DNA of 64,000 bases from Pelagibius sp. (GTDB taxonomy: Bacteria > Pseudomonadota > Alphaproteobacteria > Kiloniellales > Kiloniellaceae): NCBI RefSeq assembly GCF_028289705.1, contig NZ_JANQOI010000020.1, positions 1 to 64,000 on the forward strand, read 5' to 3'. A model generated the notes under the pieces. The model was not told where the DNA came from. It did not search any database and saw only the letters and a list, made by a program, of their open reading frames with translations. The translations under genes and the position numbers were made by a program. Every line of letters begins with the position of its first letter. The first letter of the stretch is position 1. Of the stretch, positions 17,659 to 25,570 are shown piece after piece.

Positions 17659-18729
17659 ATGTCTGAGGAACAGCCGCACGAAAGCGACAGAGAAGAACCG
17701 ATTTCAGACCGCTCGCCGGCGAGCGGCAATGGAGCCGACACGACCTGCGACGGTCAGACAACAAGCGGGCCCGGCTATGACACTTCGTCAGAAACCTCCG
17801 CCGAGGAGCGGAGCGAAGAGATTGGCGACGATGAGAGTGTGTCTCTCAAGGACATTCGGCCGGGCAAAAAAGACGGTCGCGGCCGAGAGGTTCTGGAACT
17901 GCTTTGGGCCGTTGAGGATTTCAAGATTTACAAGACGGCGAAAGGCATCAACCCGCATTTCGCCGATGGTACTGATAAGGCTAGAGGGCAGTTGCAGCAA
18001 TACTTGAAGCTGGGTGAAGAGCTGGCCCAGCTAAATCACCTGATACACCTGCAGTCTTTGCGCTCCTGGCGCTTCACGTGGCGCAATGAAAAGCCCGGAT
18101 TCAATCCCAGTGACGCCTACTATGAGCGCGAATTGGCACGTGGCATCGCCGATGCGCTGACCGGCCAGCCTGACCGGGGCAAGACGACACTCGCGGCGTT
18201 GTCGTGCCGGCTGGAAAAGCGCCTGCGCAACAAGGGCAGAATGATCAACTTTGGCATGTGCTTTGTGACGACGATTGTGATCGTGTCAATAGCGACACTG
18301 TTGCTGGCCGACCCGATTGGGATCGACCTGGAGGAGCTGGCCTTGGCCGCTATCATGGGCAGCGTCGGCGCGCTGCTGTCCACGGCTGTCGGGCTCAAGA
18401 ACCTGAAGATCGACACCGGTGCATCGCTGGTGATGAACTGGGTATACGGCGGCCAGCGTATGCTCGTCGGCGTGCTTGGCGCCGGTGTGCTCTACTTGGC
18501 GCTCCGCGCCGGAGTCGCGACGGAAATGATTCCCGGATTGTCGGATGCGCCCGCAGCGGGGGCGTTGCCTGGGGAACCGCAGCCGCTCGAACCCTACAAG
18601 CTCGCCTTTGTTAGCGTTCTCGCCGGCTTCAGCGAACGATTGGTTCCCAATCTGCTGGACCGCAACGGTGACAACGCTGAGAGACCTCAGCCGCCGGCCG
18701 CCCCATCTGGGGCCCAGGGAGCCGGATGA
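17659..18729 (+). CDS. conserved-looking membrane protein of unknown function
   Basis: 356 residues from ATG 17659, preceded by GGGAGAGAG. Residues 1-70 are acidic, Ser/Thr/Glu-rich and probably disordered. A helical middle part (about 75-190) follows. Then come three hydrophobic stretches: MCFVTTIVIVSIATLLL, LALAAIMGSVGALLSTAVGL and MLVGVLGAGVLYLALRAG. Near the C-terminus KLAFVSVLAGFSERLVPNLL looks like a re-entrant or amphipathic segment. I recognise no catalytic motif. The gene is followed 79 bases later by an S41-like protease gene on the same strand, so a membrane anchor or substrate for that protein is possible. Confidence 0.75.
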   Translation: MSEEQPHESDREEPISDRSPASGNGADTTCDGQTTSGPGYDTSSETSAEERSEEIGDDESVSLKDIRPGKKDGRGREVLELLWAVEDFKIYKTAKGINPHFADGTDKARGQLQQYLKLGEELAQLNHLIHLQSLRSWRFTWRNEKPGFNPSDAYYERELARGIADALTGQPDRGKTTLAALSCRLEKRLRNKGRMINFGMCFVTTIVIVSIATLLLADPIGIDLEELALAAIMGSVGALLSTAVGLKNLKIDTGASLVMNWVYGGQRMLVGVLGAGVLYLALRAGVATEMIPGLSDAPAAGALPGEPQPLEPYKLAFVSVLAGFSERLVPNLLDRNGDNAERPQPPAAPSGAQGAG

Positions 18730-18808
18730 AGCCGGCGTCGCTTGGATTATGGGTGGCGGCTATCGCTGGCCGCTGCGGCACCATTCTTTTCTGAGGGGAG
18801 TATCCGAT

Positions 18809-20791
18809 ATGGCGCGAAGGCAGAGCCGCGGCTCGAAGAACAGCGCAAAGGCAGCCACCGGGTCCCGCGGTCACGGTTTGGGCGCAATCCAAAGCGTTCG
18901 GTCGTTCCGCGACACCATCAACGCACAGGCGGGATTGAGCAAGGCACAGCGCCTGAGGCTCATCAGACAGGCGACCGTACTGATCGGGGATCTCTATACC
19001 CACCTGCCCCTCAAGCAGGCGATGCATTCGATCAACCCCTTGCAGCGCCTCCGGCTCTTGGAGCAGCGCACCGCCGAATCCTCGCCGGCGACGCAACCCT
19101 CGATCTTGGAGTTCCATGCCGAGCTTCTGGAGATCTTCAAGGAACTGCGGGACCTGCACACCAACTACAGCCTGCCGGCACCGTTTGGACGGCAGATCGC
19201 CTTTCTCGGCATTCTGGTCGAGCAATACCACGAGAACGACCAGCCAAAGTGGATGGTTTCGAAGGTCGCGCGTCACTTGGTCGCCGATCCGAAGCTCACT
19301 CAGGGCGTGGAGATCACCCATTGGAACGGCATGCCGATCGACAAGGCGGTCTGGCGCAATGCCGACAAGGAAGCCGGCAGCAACCTCTCGGCGCGGTTGG
19401 CGCGGGGCGTTGAGACCTTGACGCTTCGGTCCATGCGCTCGTCGTTTCCGCCCGACGAGGACTGGGTCACCGTGACCTATCTGAAAAACGGCAATGTGGA
19501 GGAGACGCGGCTCGACTGGAGAGTCTTCGACACCTTCGGCGACCTCCTGGACAACGCGGCCAATCCGGCCGGCCTGATTCAGGACCTCATTGTGCCGCTT
19601 CGTTACAACGTGGCTGTCGATGAGCGGCGGGAGTACCTGCGCCGGGCGCAGAAGCTGCTGTTCAATCGGGATGCGGTCAAGGAGCAGCGGCGCGTCGCAG
19701 GCTACAAGGGCCAGGTGCCCAAGGCGACGGCGGCACTGACCGCAGCGCAGATTATCCCGACGACCCGCCCCGACGACATCACGGCGCGCATCGTAAACAC
19801 GTCCAGCGGCACCTTCGGCTACCTGCGGCTCTGGACCTTCCACATGGAAGACAGCGACATCAACGGCTTCCTGAACGAGTTCATTCGTCTTCTGCAGTTC
19901 GAGATGCCTGTCGAGGGCCTGATCCTCGATGTCCGAGGCAACGGCGGCGGCTTCATCATTGCGGCGGAGTTCCTCTTGCAGATGCTGACGCCGATGCACA
20001 TCACGCCGGAGCCGACGCAGTTCATTGCCACTTCGGGGACCTTGGACCTCTGTCGCAAGGTCAGCGCCATGGCGCCCTGGGTTCCCTCGCTCAAGCAAGC
20101 AGTGCAAACCGGGGCGCTCTACTCGGCCGGGATTCCGCTCTCTCCGGAGGAGGTCGTGAACAGCATCGGACAGCTCTACTTTGGTCCGGTCGTTCTGGTC
20201 ACCGACGCCTACTGCTACAGTGCCTGCGACATGTTTGCCGCCGGCTTTCAGGACCACGAAATCGGACCGGTTCTGGGTGTGGACGAGGTCACCGGTGCCG
20301 GCGGCGCGAATGTCTTGACCCATGCCGGTTTGTTGTCCGATTGGAGCGGTGGACCGCTGGAGCAACTGCCGGCAGGCGCCGGCATGCGAGTTTCGTTGCG
20401 CCGTACCCTGCGGGTCGGTGCGCGTGCGGGCGAGCCCATCGAAGATCTGGGGGTCGCAAGAGACGCATCCCACAAGATGACGAGGGACGACCTCCTGAAC
20501 GGCAACGTCGATCTGTTGAACACGGCCGGAGAGTTGCTTGCGCAAGGAACGCCCCGCCGCTTTGACCCTGCCTTTTCGGTCAACGGTTCGACGCTGTCCA
20601 TCGCAATGACGACACTGAACGTCCAAAGCATCGACGTCTTTGTCGATGGCAGGCCGGCGAAGGACAGCACCGCGGTGTCCGGAGGGACGACAAACATCGA
20701 TATTGCCATGCCGCCCAGCGGCTCGCTGCTACAGATCGATGGATTTGACGGCGGTGAGTTGGTTGCGTCGAGACGGCACGACATTCCCTAG
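18809..20791 (+). CDS. S41-family peptidase-like protein, lacking the usual catalytic lysine
   Basis: 660 residues from ATG 18809 (GAGGGGA about 10 bases upstream). An N-terminal helical part contains LRDLHTNY, typical of tail-specific proteases, then a PDZ-like stretch (GVEITHWNGMPIDKAV). The S41 core has D374-V-R-G-N-G-G-G and a serine S471 in YCYSACDMFAAGFQDH, exactly where the Ctp/Prc nucleophile lies. In Prc-type enzymes a lysine follows 25 residues later in a GKG motif; here that site reads GAG, with no lysine. The protein may use a tricorn-like mechanism or be inactive. No signal peptide is evident. A weaker beta-rich tail (about 600-660) ends it. Confidence 0.78.
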   Translation: MARRQSRGSKNSAKAATGSRGHGLGAIQSVRSFRDTINAQAGLSKAQRLRLIRQATVLIGDLYTHLPLKQAMHSINPLQRLRLLEQRTAESSPATQPSILEFHAELLEIFKELRDLHTNYSLPAPFGRQIAFLGILVEQYHENDQPKWMVSKVARHLVADPKLTQGVEITHWNGMPIDKAVWRNADKEAGSNLSARLARGVETLTLRSMRSSFPPDEDWVTVTYLKNGNVEETRLDWRVFDTFGDLLDNAANPAGLIQDLIVPLRYNVAVDERREYLRRAQKLLFNRDAVKEQRRVAGYKGQVPKATAALTAAQIIPTTRPDDITARIVNTSSGTFGYLRLWTFHMEDSDINGFLNEFIRLLQFEMPVEGLILDVRGNGGGFIIAAEFLLQMLTPMHITPEPTQFIATSGTLDLCRKVSAMAPWVPSLKQAVQTGALYSAGIPLSPEEVVNSIGQLYFGPVVLVTDAYCYSACDMFAAGFQDHEIGPVLGVDEVTGAGGANVLTHAGLLSDWSGGPLEQLPAGAGMRVSLRRTLRVGARAGEPIEDLGVARDASHKMTRDDLLNGNVDLLNTAGELLAQGTPRRFDPAFSVNGSTLSIAMTTLNVQSIDVFVDGRPAKDSTAVSGGTTNIDIAMPPSGSLLQIDGFDGGELVASRRHDIP

Positions 20792-20818
20792 ACCACTTGG
20801 CCCCAGATCGCCCGTCCC

Positions 20819-21523
20819 TTAAACCGACCTGGTGATCCCCCCGTCGACGCGGATGTTCTGGCCGGTGATATAGCTGGAGCGTGGAGAGGCGAGGAAGGTG
20901 ATCAGTTCTGCCACCTCGTCGGCTTCGCCGTAGCGGCCCATGGGGATGCGCGCGCGGCGTTCCTCGCTCTCGGGCAGGCTGTCGATGAAGCCGGGCAGCA
21001 CGTTGTTCATGCGGATGTTCTCGGTGGCGTATTTGTCGGCGAAGAGCTTGGTGAAGGCGGCGAGGCCGGAGCGGAAGACGCCGGAGGTTGGGAAGGTCTC
21101 CTCTGGTTCGAAGGTCGCGTAGGTGGAGATGTTGACGAAGGCGCCGCCGCCCTGGCGCTGCATCTGCGGTGTGACCATGCGGGCGATGCGCACCACGTTC
21201 AGGAGGTAGACCTCCATGCCGCGCTGCCAGTCTTCGTCGCTGATCTCCAGGACCGGTCCCTTGGGGCCGTGGCCGGCGCTGCTGACCACCGCGTCGATGC
21301 GCCCCCAGCGCGCCATGGCCTGATCCACCAGGGATTGGAGGTCCGGCACCGAGAGGTTCGAACCGGTCACCCCCAGGCCGCCCAGCTCCTGCGCCAGGGC
21401 CTCGCCCTTGCCGGAAGAGGAGAGGATGGCGACCTGGAAGCCCTCTGCCGCCAGTCTGCGGGCCGCCGCGGCGCCCATGCCGCTGCCGCCGGCCACCACC
21501 AGTGCCACGGATTGATCCGCCAT
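20819..21523 (-). CDS. SDR family oxidoreductase
   Basis: 234 residues from ATG 21523 (ADQSVALVVAGGSGMGAAAARRL), preceded by GGGGAG. It has the classical glycine-rich NAD(P) loop (GGSGMGAAAARRLAAEGF), a Ser in the SSAGHG/NISTYA region, a helix with the Lys, and a C-terminal SPRSSYITGQNIRVDGG motif shared with 3-oxoacyl-ACP reductase-like SDRs. The canonical YxxxK is not clear: where it is expected the sequence reads SGLAAFTKLFADKYA, with no tyrosine at the usual spacing. Substrate unknown. It is convergent with the S41-like gene. Confidence 0.85.
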   Translation of the reverse strand: MADQSVALVVAGGSGMGAAAARRLAAEGFQVAILSSSGKGEALAQELGGLGVTGSNLSVPDLQSLVDQAMARWGRIDAVVSSAGHGPKGPVLEISDEDWQRGMEVYLLNVVRIARMVTPQMQRQGGGAFVNISTYATFEPEETFPTSGVFRSGLAAFTKLFADKYATENIRMNNVLPGFIDSLPESEERRARIPMGRYGEADEVAELITFLASPRSSYITGQNIRVDGGITRSV

Positions 21524-21646
21524 CGATTTCTCCCCTCTCTTGGTTATGGGGCGCCGCCGCCCATCAGACATAGGCATTCCTACCGCAGTCGTCGGCCACT
21601 AGGAAGCGTGTTAGACTGAGTTGCCGCTATCGACCCAGGGGTTCTC

Positions 21647-21895
21647 ATGGCACAGGAAAACCAAGCCCTCATTCTCGATCTGGTGGAGTGGATCGCCCGC
21701 AATCCGCGGCCCTATGCCGAGGTGATGGAGGCCTGGCGGACATCCTGCCCGCGGCTGACGGTCTGGGAAGATGCCGTCGATCAGGGGCTCCTGCGCCGCG
21801 ACGAGGGGGATGGCGCACTGGTCACGGTGACCGATGCCGGCCTCTCCCTATTGGAGGCCGAGGGCCGGCTTCCGCCACGGCGGGCCGCAAGCTGA
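21647..21895 (+). CDS. small protein of unknown function, winged-helix-like
   Basis: 82 residues. ATG 21647 follows a promoter-sized gap, and the stop lies 3 bases before the PhyH start, so the two genes form an operon. The sequence (LILDLVEWIARNPRPYAEVMEAWRTSCPRL...LLRRD...VTVTDAGLSLLE) looks like a compact helix-turn-helix ending in a beta-wing, similar to small MarR/ArsR-like cores. It could regulate or simply accompany the dioxygenase. No family is assigned with confidence. Confidence 0.65.
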   Translation: MAQENQALILDLVEWIARNPRPYAEVMEAWRTSCPRLTVWEDAVDQGLLRRDEGDGALVTVTDAGLSLLEAEGRLPPRRAAS

Positions 21896-21898
21896 CCC

Positions 21899-22741
21899 AT
21901 GCCCAGCATCCTGAACCCGGAACAGCGGGCGGCCTTTGACGCTGACGGCTATGTCATTGTGCGCGGGTTCTTCGATGCTGAGGAAGCCGCCCTGCTGCGC
22001 CAAGCCATGGAACAGGATCCGGCGATCCGCGGCCACTTCTACGACCGCGGCGACCGCCAGGGCGGGCGCACCAAGATGGCGTTGTGGAACCATCCGGGCG
22101 ACAGCGTCTACGGTCTGGCGGCGCGCTGCGCGCGGATGGTGGACACCATGGAAGACCTGCTGGGCGGCGAGGTCTACCACTACCATTCCAAGCTGACCGC
22201 CAAGGAGCCCCATGAGGGCGGGGCCTGGGAGTGGCATCAGGACTACGGCTACTGGTATCACAACGGCTGCCTCTTTCCGCTCATGGCCTCGGCGATGATC
22301 GCCCTCGACCGCTCGACCCGGGAAAACGGCTGCCTGCAGGTGCTGAAAGGCTCGAACCGCCTGGGCCGCATCGAGCATGGCTTGCTGGACGGCGAGCAGA
22401 TGGGCGCGGATCTGGATCGTGTCGCGCAGGCGAGCCGGCACCTGCAGACGGTTTATGCAGAGATGGACCCCGGCGACGTGCTGCTGTTCCACTGCAACAC
22501 GCTTCACCGCTCCGACCAGAACCGCTCGGACCAGCGGCGCTGGACCCTGATCTGCTGTTACAACGCCGCGCGCAACGATCCCTACAAGGATCATCACCAT
22601 CCGCGCTACACGCCGCTGGAGAAGGTCCCGGACTCTGCCGTTAAAGCGGCCGGCCTGAAGTTCGCCGCGGCCGCGGACGAAGGAGCCTTCCTGTCGCAGG
22701 CCGCGCCCCCCGCCGACTTGAAGGCGAACGCGCCCCGCTAG
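21899..22741 (+). CDS. phytanoyl-CoA dioxygenase (PhyH) family protein
   Basis: 280 residues. The iron-binding set is clear: H113 and D115 (WEWHQDYGYW) and distal H203 (NTLHRSDQNRSDQRRW), with the following arginine binding 2-oxoglutarate. The sequence GSNRLGRIEHG in the middle is also typical. It belongs to the PhyH subgroup resembling ectoine hydroxylase and small-molecule oxygenases rather than human PAHX; substrate unknown. It is translationally close to the preceding 82-residue gene and is the second PhyH protein in the window, only distantly similar to the one at 12441. Confidence 0.9.
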   Translation: MPSILNPEQRAAFDADGYVIVRGFFDAEEAALLRQAMEQDPAIRGHFYDRGDRQGGRTKMALWNHPGDSVYGLAARCARMVDTMEDLLGGEVYHYHSKLTAKEPHEGGAWEWHQDYGYWYHNGCLFPLMASAMIALDRSTRENGCLQVLKGSNRLGRIEHGLLDGEQMGADLDRVAQASRHLQTVYAEMDPGDVLLFHCNTLHRSDQNRSDQRRWTLICCYNAARNDPYKDHHHPRYTPLEKVPDSAVKAAGLKFAAAADEGAFLSQAAPPADLKANAPR

Positions 22742-22800
22742 CTCTCGGGCGCCGCCCTGACGTGGGCATCCAAAGCCGGCGGCCGCACGTAGACTCCTCT

Positions 22801-23661
22801 ATGCGACGACGGCTCCTTGGCGGTTTTCTCACTGCAGTTCTGGGCACCTTCCTGACGTCCTGCTCGGGCGCGGACCTGGTCAACGCCCTGACGCCCAGCG
22901 ATGGTTACCGCCTGCAGGAAGGTGTCAGCTATGGCCCGGACCCGCGTCACCGGCTCGACCTCTATCTGCCGAAGGACAGCGCGCCCCGGGCGACGGTGGT
23001 CTACTTTTATGGCGGCGGCTGGGAAGACGGTGAACGGGGCGACTACCGTTTCGTCGGAGAGGCCTTCGCTTCGCAGGGCCTTGCGGTGGCCATTCCCGAT
23101 TACCGGCTCTACCCGCAGGTTCGCTATCCCGCCTTCCTGGAGGACTCCGCCGCGGCCGTTGCCTGGCTCCGCGAAAACCTGACTGGGCCACTATACCTGG
23201 TAGGCCATTCTGCCGGCGCCTACAACGCGGTTATGCTGGCCCTCGACCGGCGCTGGCTTGCTGCCCAGGGCCTGGCGCCCTGCAAGGCGCTGAGCGGCGT
23301 TGTCGGGCTGGCCGGCCCCTACGACTTCCTGCCGCTGCGCGATCCCGACCTGAAGGCGATCTTCGGCCCGCCGGAGGGACGCCCGGCCACCCAGCCGATC
23401 AACTACGTGAGCGCCGAGGCGCCGCCCCTGCTGCTGCTCAGCGGAACCGACGACGGCATCGTGCTTCCCTACAACAGCCGCGTGCTCGCCGAGAGCCAGC
23501 GCGCAGCCGGTGGTATGGCGGAGGCTCGGTTCTATCAGGACCTCGGCCACATCCGCATTATCGGGGCGCTCTCCCGCCCGCTGCGCGGCAGCGCCCCGGT
23601 GCTGGACGACATTTTGAACTTCATAGCTCAACAGGAAGCTGCCGGCTCGTCCGCTTGCTAG
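22801..23661 (+). CDS. alpha/beta hydrolase lipoprotein (esterase/lipase-like)
   Basis: 286 residues. The start ATG 22801 gives a short lipoprotein signal (RRRLLGGFLTAVLGTFLTSC), whose lipobox cysteine is about residue 19. The rest is an alpha/beta hydrolase of the hormone-sensitive-lipase type: an oxyanion segment YFYGGGWEDG (Gly replacing the His of HGGG), the nucleophile S137 in GHSAGAYN, and a DDGIV...LGH tail with the acid and the histidine. Probably a membrane-anchored carboxylesterase. The TAG stop shares its last bases with the composite two-hairpin element that follows. Confidence 0.85.
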   Translation: MRRRLLGGFLTAVLGTFLTSCSGADLVNALTPSDGYRLQEGVSYGPDPRHRLDLYLPKDSAPRATVVYFYGGGWEDGERGDYRFVGEAFASQGLAVAIPDYRLYPQVRYPAFLEDSAAAVAWLRENLTGPLYLVGHSAGAYNAVMLALDRRWLAAQGLAPCKALSGVVGLAGPYDFLPLRDPDLKAIFGPPEGRPATQPINYVSAEAPPLLLLSGTDDGIVLPYNSRVLAESQRAAGGMAEARFYQDLGHIRIIGALSRPLRGSAPVLDDILNFIAQQEAAGSSAC

Positions 23662-23799
23662 AGCAGATCCTGGTTCGATGGAATCGCGGGAGCGATCCAT
23701 CGAGCCTGGTGAATCTGCTCTATTTCTTAGGTGTAGAGCGGATTCACATGTTTAGACGCAAACACCAATGTGTTTCCGTCTAGACATGATCCGCTCTAG
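23658..23799. repeat. composite two-hairpin element, copy 2 (inverted relative to copy 1)
   Basis: Hairpin B (23660-23721, AGAGCAGATCC...) and hairpin A (23735-23797, AGAGCGGATTC...) lie in tandem, bounded by CTAG. Order and orientation are the reverse complement of 13405-13546. It fills the gap between two convergent genes, and both TAG stop codons use the CTAG ends of the element (23659-23661 plus strand; 23796-23798 minus strand). Confidence 0.9.
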
Positions 23800-25565
23800 G
23801 GGCGGGCGGCCTTCAGGGCCGCGAGCAGGCTGTCCGAAACGAGGCCATCGGCCGGAAGTCCGTGGTCGCGTTCGAAAGACTCGATCGCCTTGCGCGTCTT
23901 CTGCGTGTCGGCCATGTCCGGTTCATCCGGACGGTATCCGAAGTACATGAGCAGACCCTGGGCCAGGACCCGGGGGAAGTCGCCGAGGCGGCGGTCCGGC
24001 TCGAAGAAGGCGTCGCCGCCGGAAATCTCGAAGGCCTTGGCGAGATGGGCCTCGGCTTGCGCCGCGCGCCCGAGCTGCCAGTGGAGAAAGGCGATGCTGT
24101 CGTTCGACGGCGCGTCGCTTCCCAGGTCCACGGCCTGCACGCACAAAGGCTCGGCCAATCCGGTCTCGCCCTGCAGCAGAAGGTCCCAGCAGATCTCATT
24201 GCTGTACCATGCCCTCAGGTCTTCTTCGATCTGGGCAAAGGCTCCCTCGATGGCTGCCTTGGCATCGGCCGTTCGCCCCACCCACGCCAGGGCGTGAGAC
24301 CTGTAGAGCTGCCAACCCTCGCCGTCCGGAAAGTTCGCAACCACGTTGTCGAAGTCTTCCAGTGCCGCCGTGGCGTTGCCAAGACGCAGCTGTACGTAGG
24401 CCCGCCCGCCGAGGTGATTGCCGTTGGTGGGATCGAGCTGAAAAGCGCGGTCATAGGCCGCATAACTCTCATCCCAAAGCCCCAGGCCATAGTACGCCCT
24501 GGCAAGCTCGTGGCTCCCATAGCTATTGGTGGGATCGATGGCCAAGGCCTTCTCCAGCTCTTGCCTGGCCTCCTGGGCGCGGCCGAGATTGTTCAACAGT
24601 TCGCCGTGCAAGATGAGGGCATTTGTGTTGTCCGGCGACAGCTCAAGGGCGCGTTTAAGGTCGTGCATCGCTTGCTCGGGCTCGCCCGTCAGTATCAAGG
24701 CCTGTGCGCGGTCGGCATAGGCCCAGGCCTCGCCGGGGTCCAGCTCGGCGACCCGGCTGAAGTCAGCAATGGCCCCGTCCAAGTCGTCCGTGTAAGTCTT
24801 CGCCCTACCACGTTCCAGAAGCGCGAAGGTGGAGAAGGGGTCGAGGTCCAGGGCCTGGTCGAGCTGGGCAATGGCTTCTGCGTTGCGCCCCTGTAGGCGG
24901 AGATTGAACCCGCGCTGTTCGTAGACGAGCGGGTTGGAGGGCTCCAAGGCCTCGGCCATCTCCAGGTCGACATAAGACTCTTCGAAGCGACCGAGGTTTG
25001 CCAGGGCGTTGCTTCTGTTGAGGTACAGAAAGATGTCCTCCGGCCCGATTGCAATGGCCTTGCCGAGGTCATTGACGGCCTCCTGGTAGCGGCCGGCATT
25101 GTTCTTGAGCCATCCGCTCATGGCCGCGAAAAGGCCCTCATCCTGAACGGGGTAGCGTCGAGCATAGGAGTCGAAGACCTCGATGCCGCCCTCATAGTCG
25201 CCGAGTTCCCCTAGGGCCGTCCCGAGGCTCAGCGTTGCCGGAAAGAAGTCCGGAGCAAGGCGAACGGCTTCTTCGAGGTGTTCGACGGCGTCTTCGTAGC
25301 GCTCCAGACTTGCCAGGGCATAGCCGCTCTGGAAGTGCGCCTCGAAGCGCATATCGTCGCCCAGGCCGTCGTGGGAGAGGCAGTCGGCATAAAGCTCGAT
25401 GCCATCGCTGTAGGCACCGGCCTCCATCGCCTGGCGCCCCTCGTTGCAGCTTTCCGGAACTTCTTCTTGTGCCTTGGCGGACCAAGGCAAGGTCACAGCC
25501 GCCAATGACAGCAGCAGCCCAAAGGCCGGACCCCAAGCCGCCCAGCCTTTGATCTCATGCGGCAC
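23796..25565 (-). CDS. exported TPR-repeat protein with C-terminal peptidoglycan-binding-like segment
   Basis: 589 residues from a GTG at 25565, which gives a signal peptide (hydrophobic GPAFGLLLSLAAVTLPWSAKA) and lies 6 bases after the stop of the upstream TPR gene. Most of the protein is TPR units of 34 residues (for example YEDAVEHLEEAVRLAPDFFPA and PNDAEA-like repeats), a scaffold for protein contacts in the periplasm. The end (TRKAIESFERDHGLPADGLVSDSLL) resembles a peptidoglycan-binding-1 helix bundle. It forms an operon with the larger TPR protein. Partners are unknown. Confidence 0.82.
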   Translation of the reverse strand: MPHEIKGWAAWGPAFGLLLSLAAVTLPWSAKAQEEVPESCNEGRQAMEAGAYSDGIELYADCLSHDGLGDDMRFEAHFQSGYALASLERYEDAVEHLEEAVRLAPDFFPATLSLGTALGELGDYEGGIEVFDSYARRYPVQDEGLFAAMSGWLKNNAGRYQEAVNDLGKAIAIGPEDIFLYLNRSNALANLGRFEESYVDLEMAEALEPSNPLVYEQRGFNLRLQGRNAEAIAQLDQALDLDPFSTFALLERGRAKTYTDDLDGAIADFSRVAELDPGEAWAYADRAQALILTGEPEQAMHDLKRALELSPDNTNALILHGELLNNLGRAQEARQELEKALAIDPTNSYGSHELARAYYGLGLWDESYAAYDRAFQLDPTNGNHLGGRAYVQLRLGNATAALEDFDNVVANFPDGEGWQLYRSHALAWVGRTADAKAAIEGAFAQIEEDLRAWYSNEICWDLLLQGETGLAEPLCVQAVDLGSDAPSNDSIAFLHWQLGRAAQAEAHLAKAFEISGGDAFFEPDRRLGDFPRVLAQGLLMYFGYRPDEPDMADTQKTRKAIESFERDHGLPADGLVSDSLLAALKAARP

Positions 25566-25570
25566 GGCGC

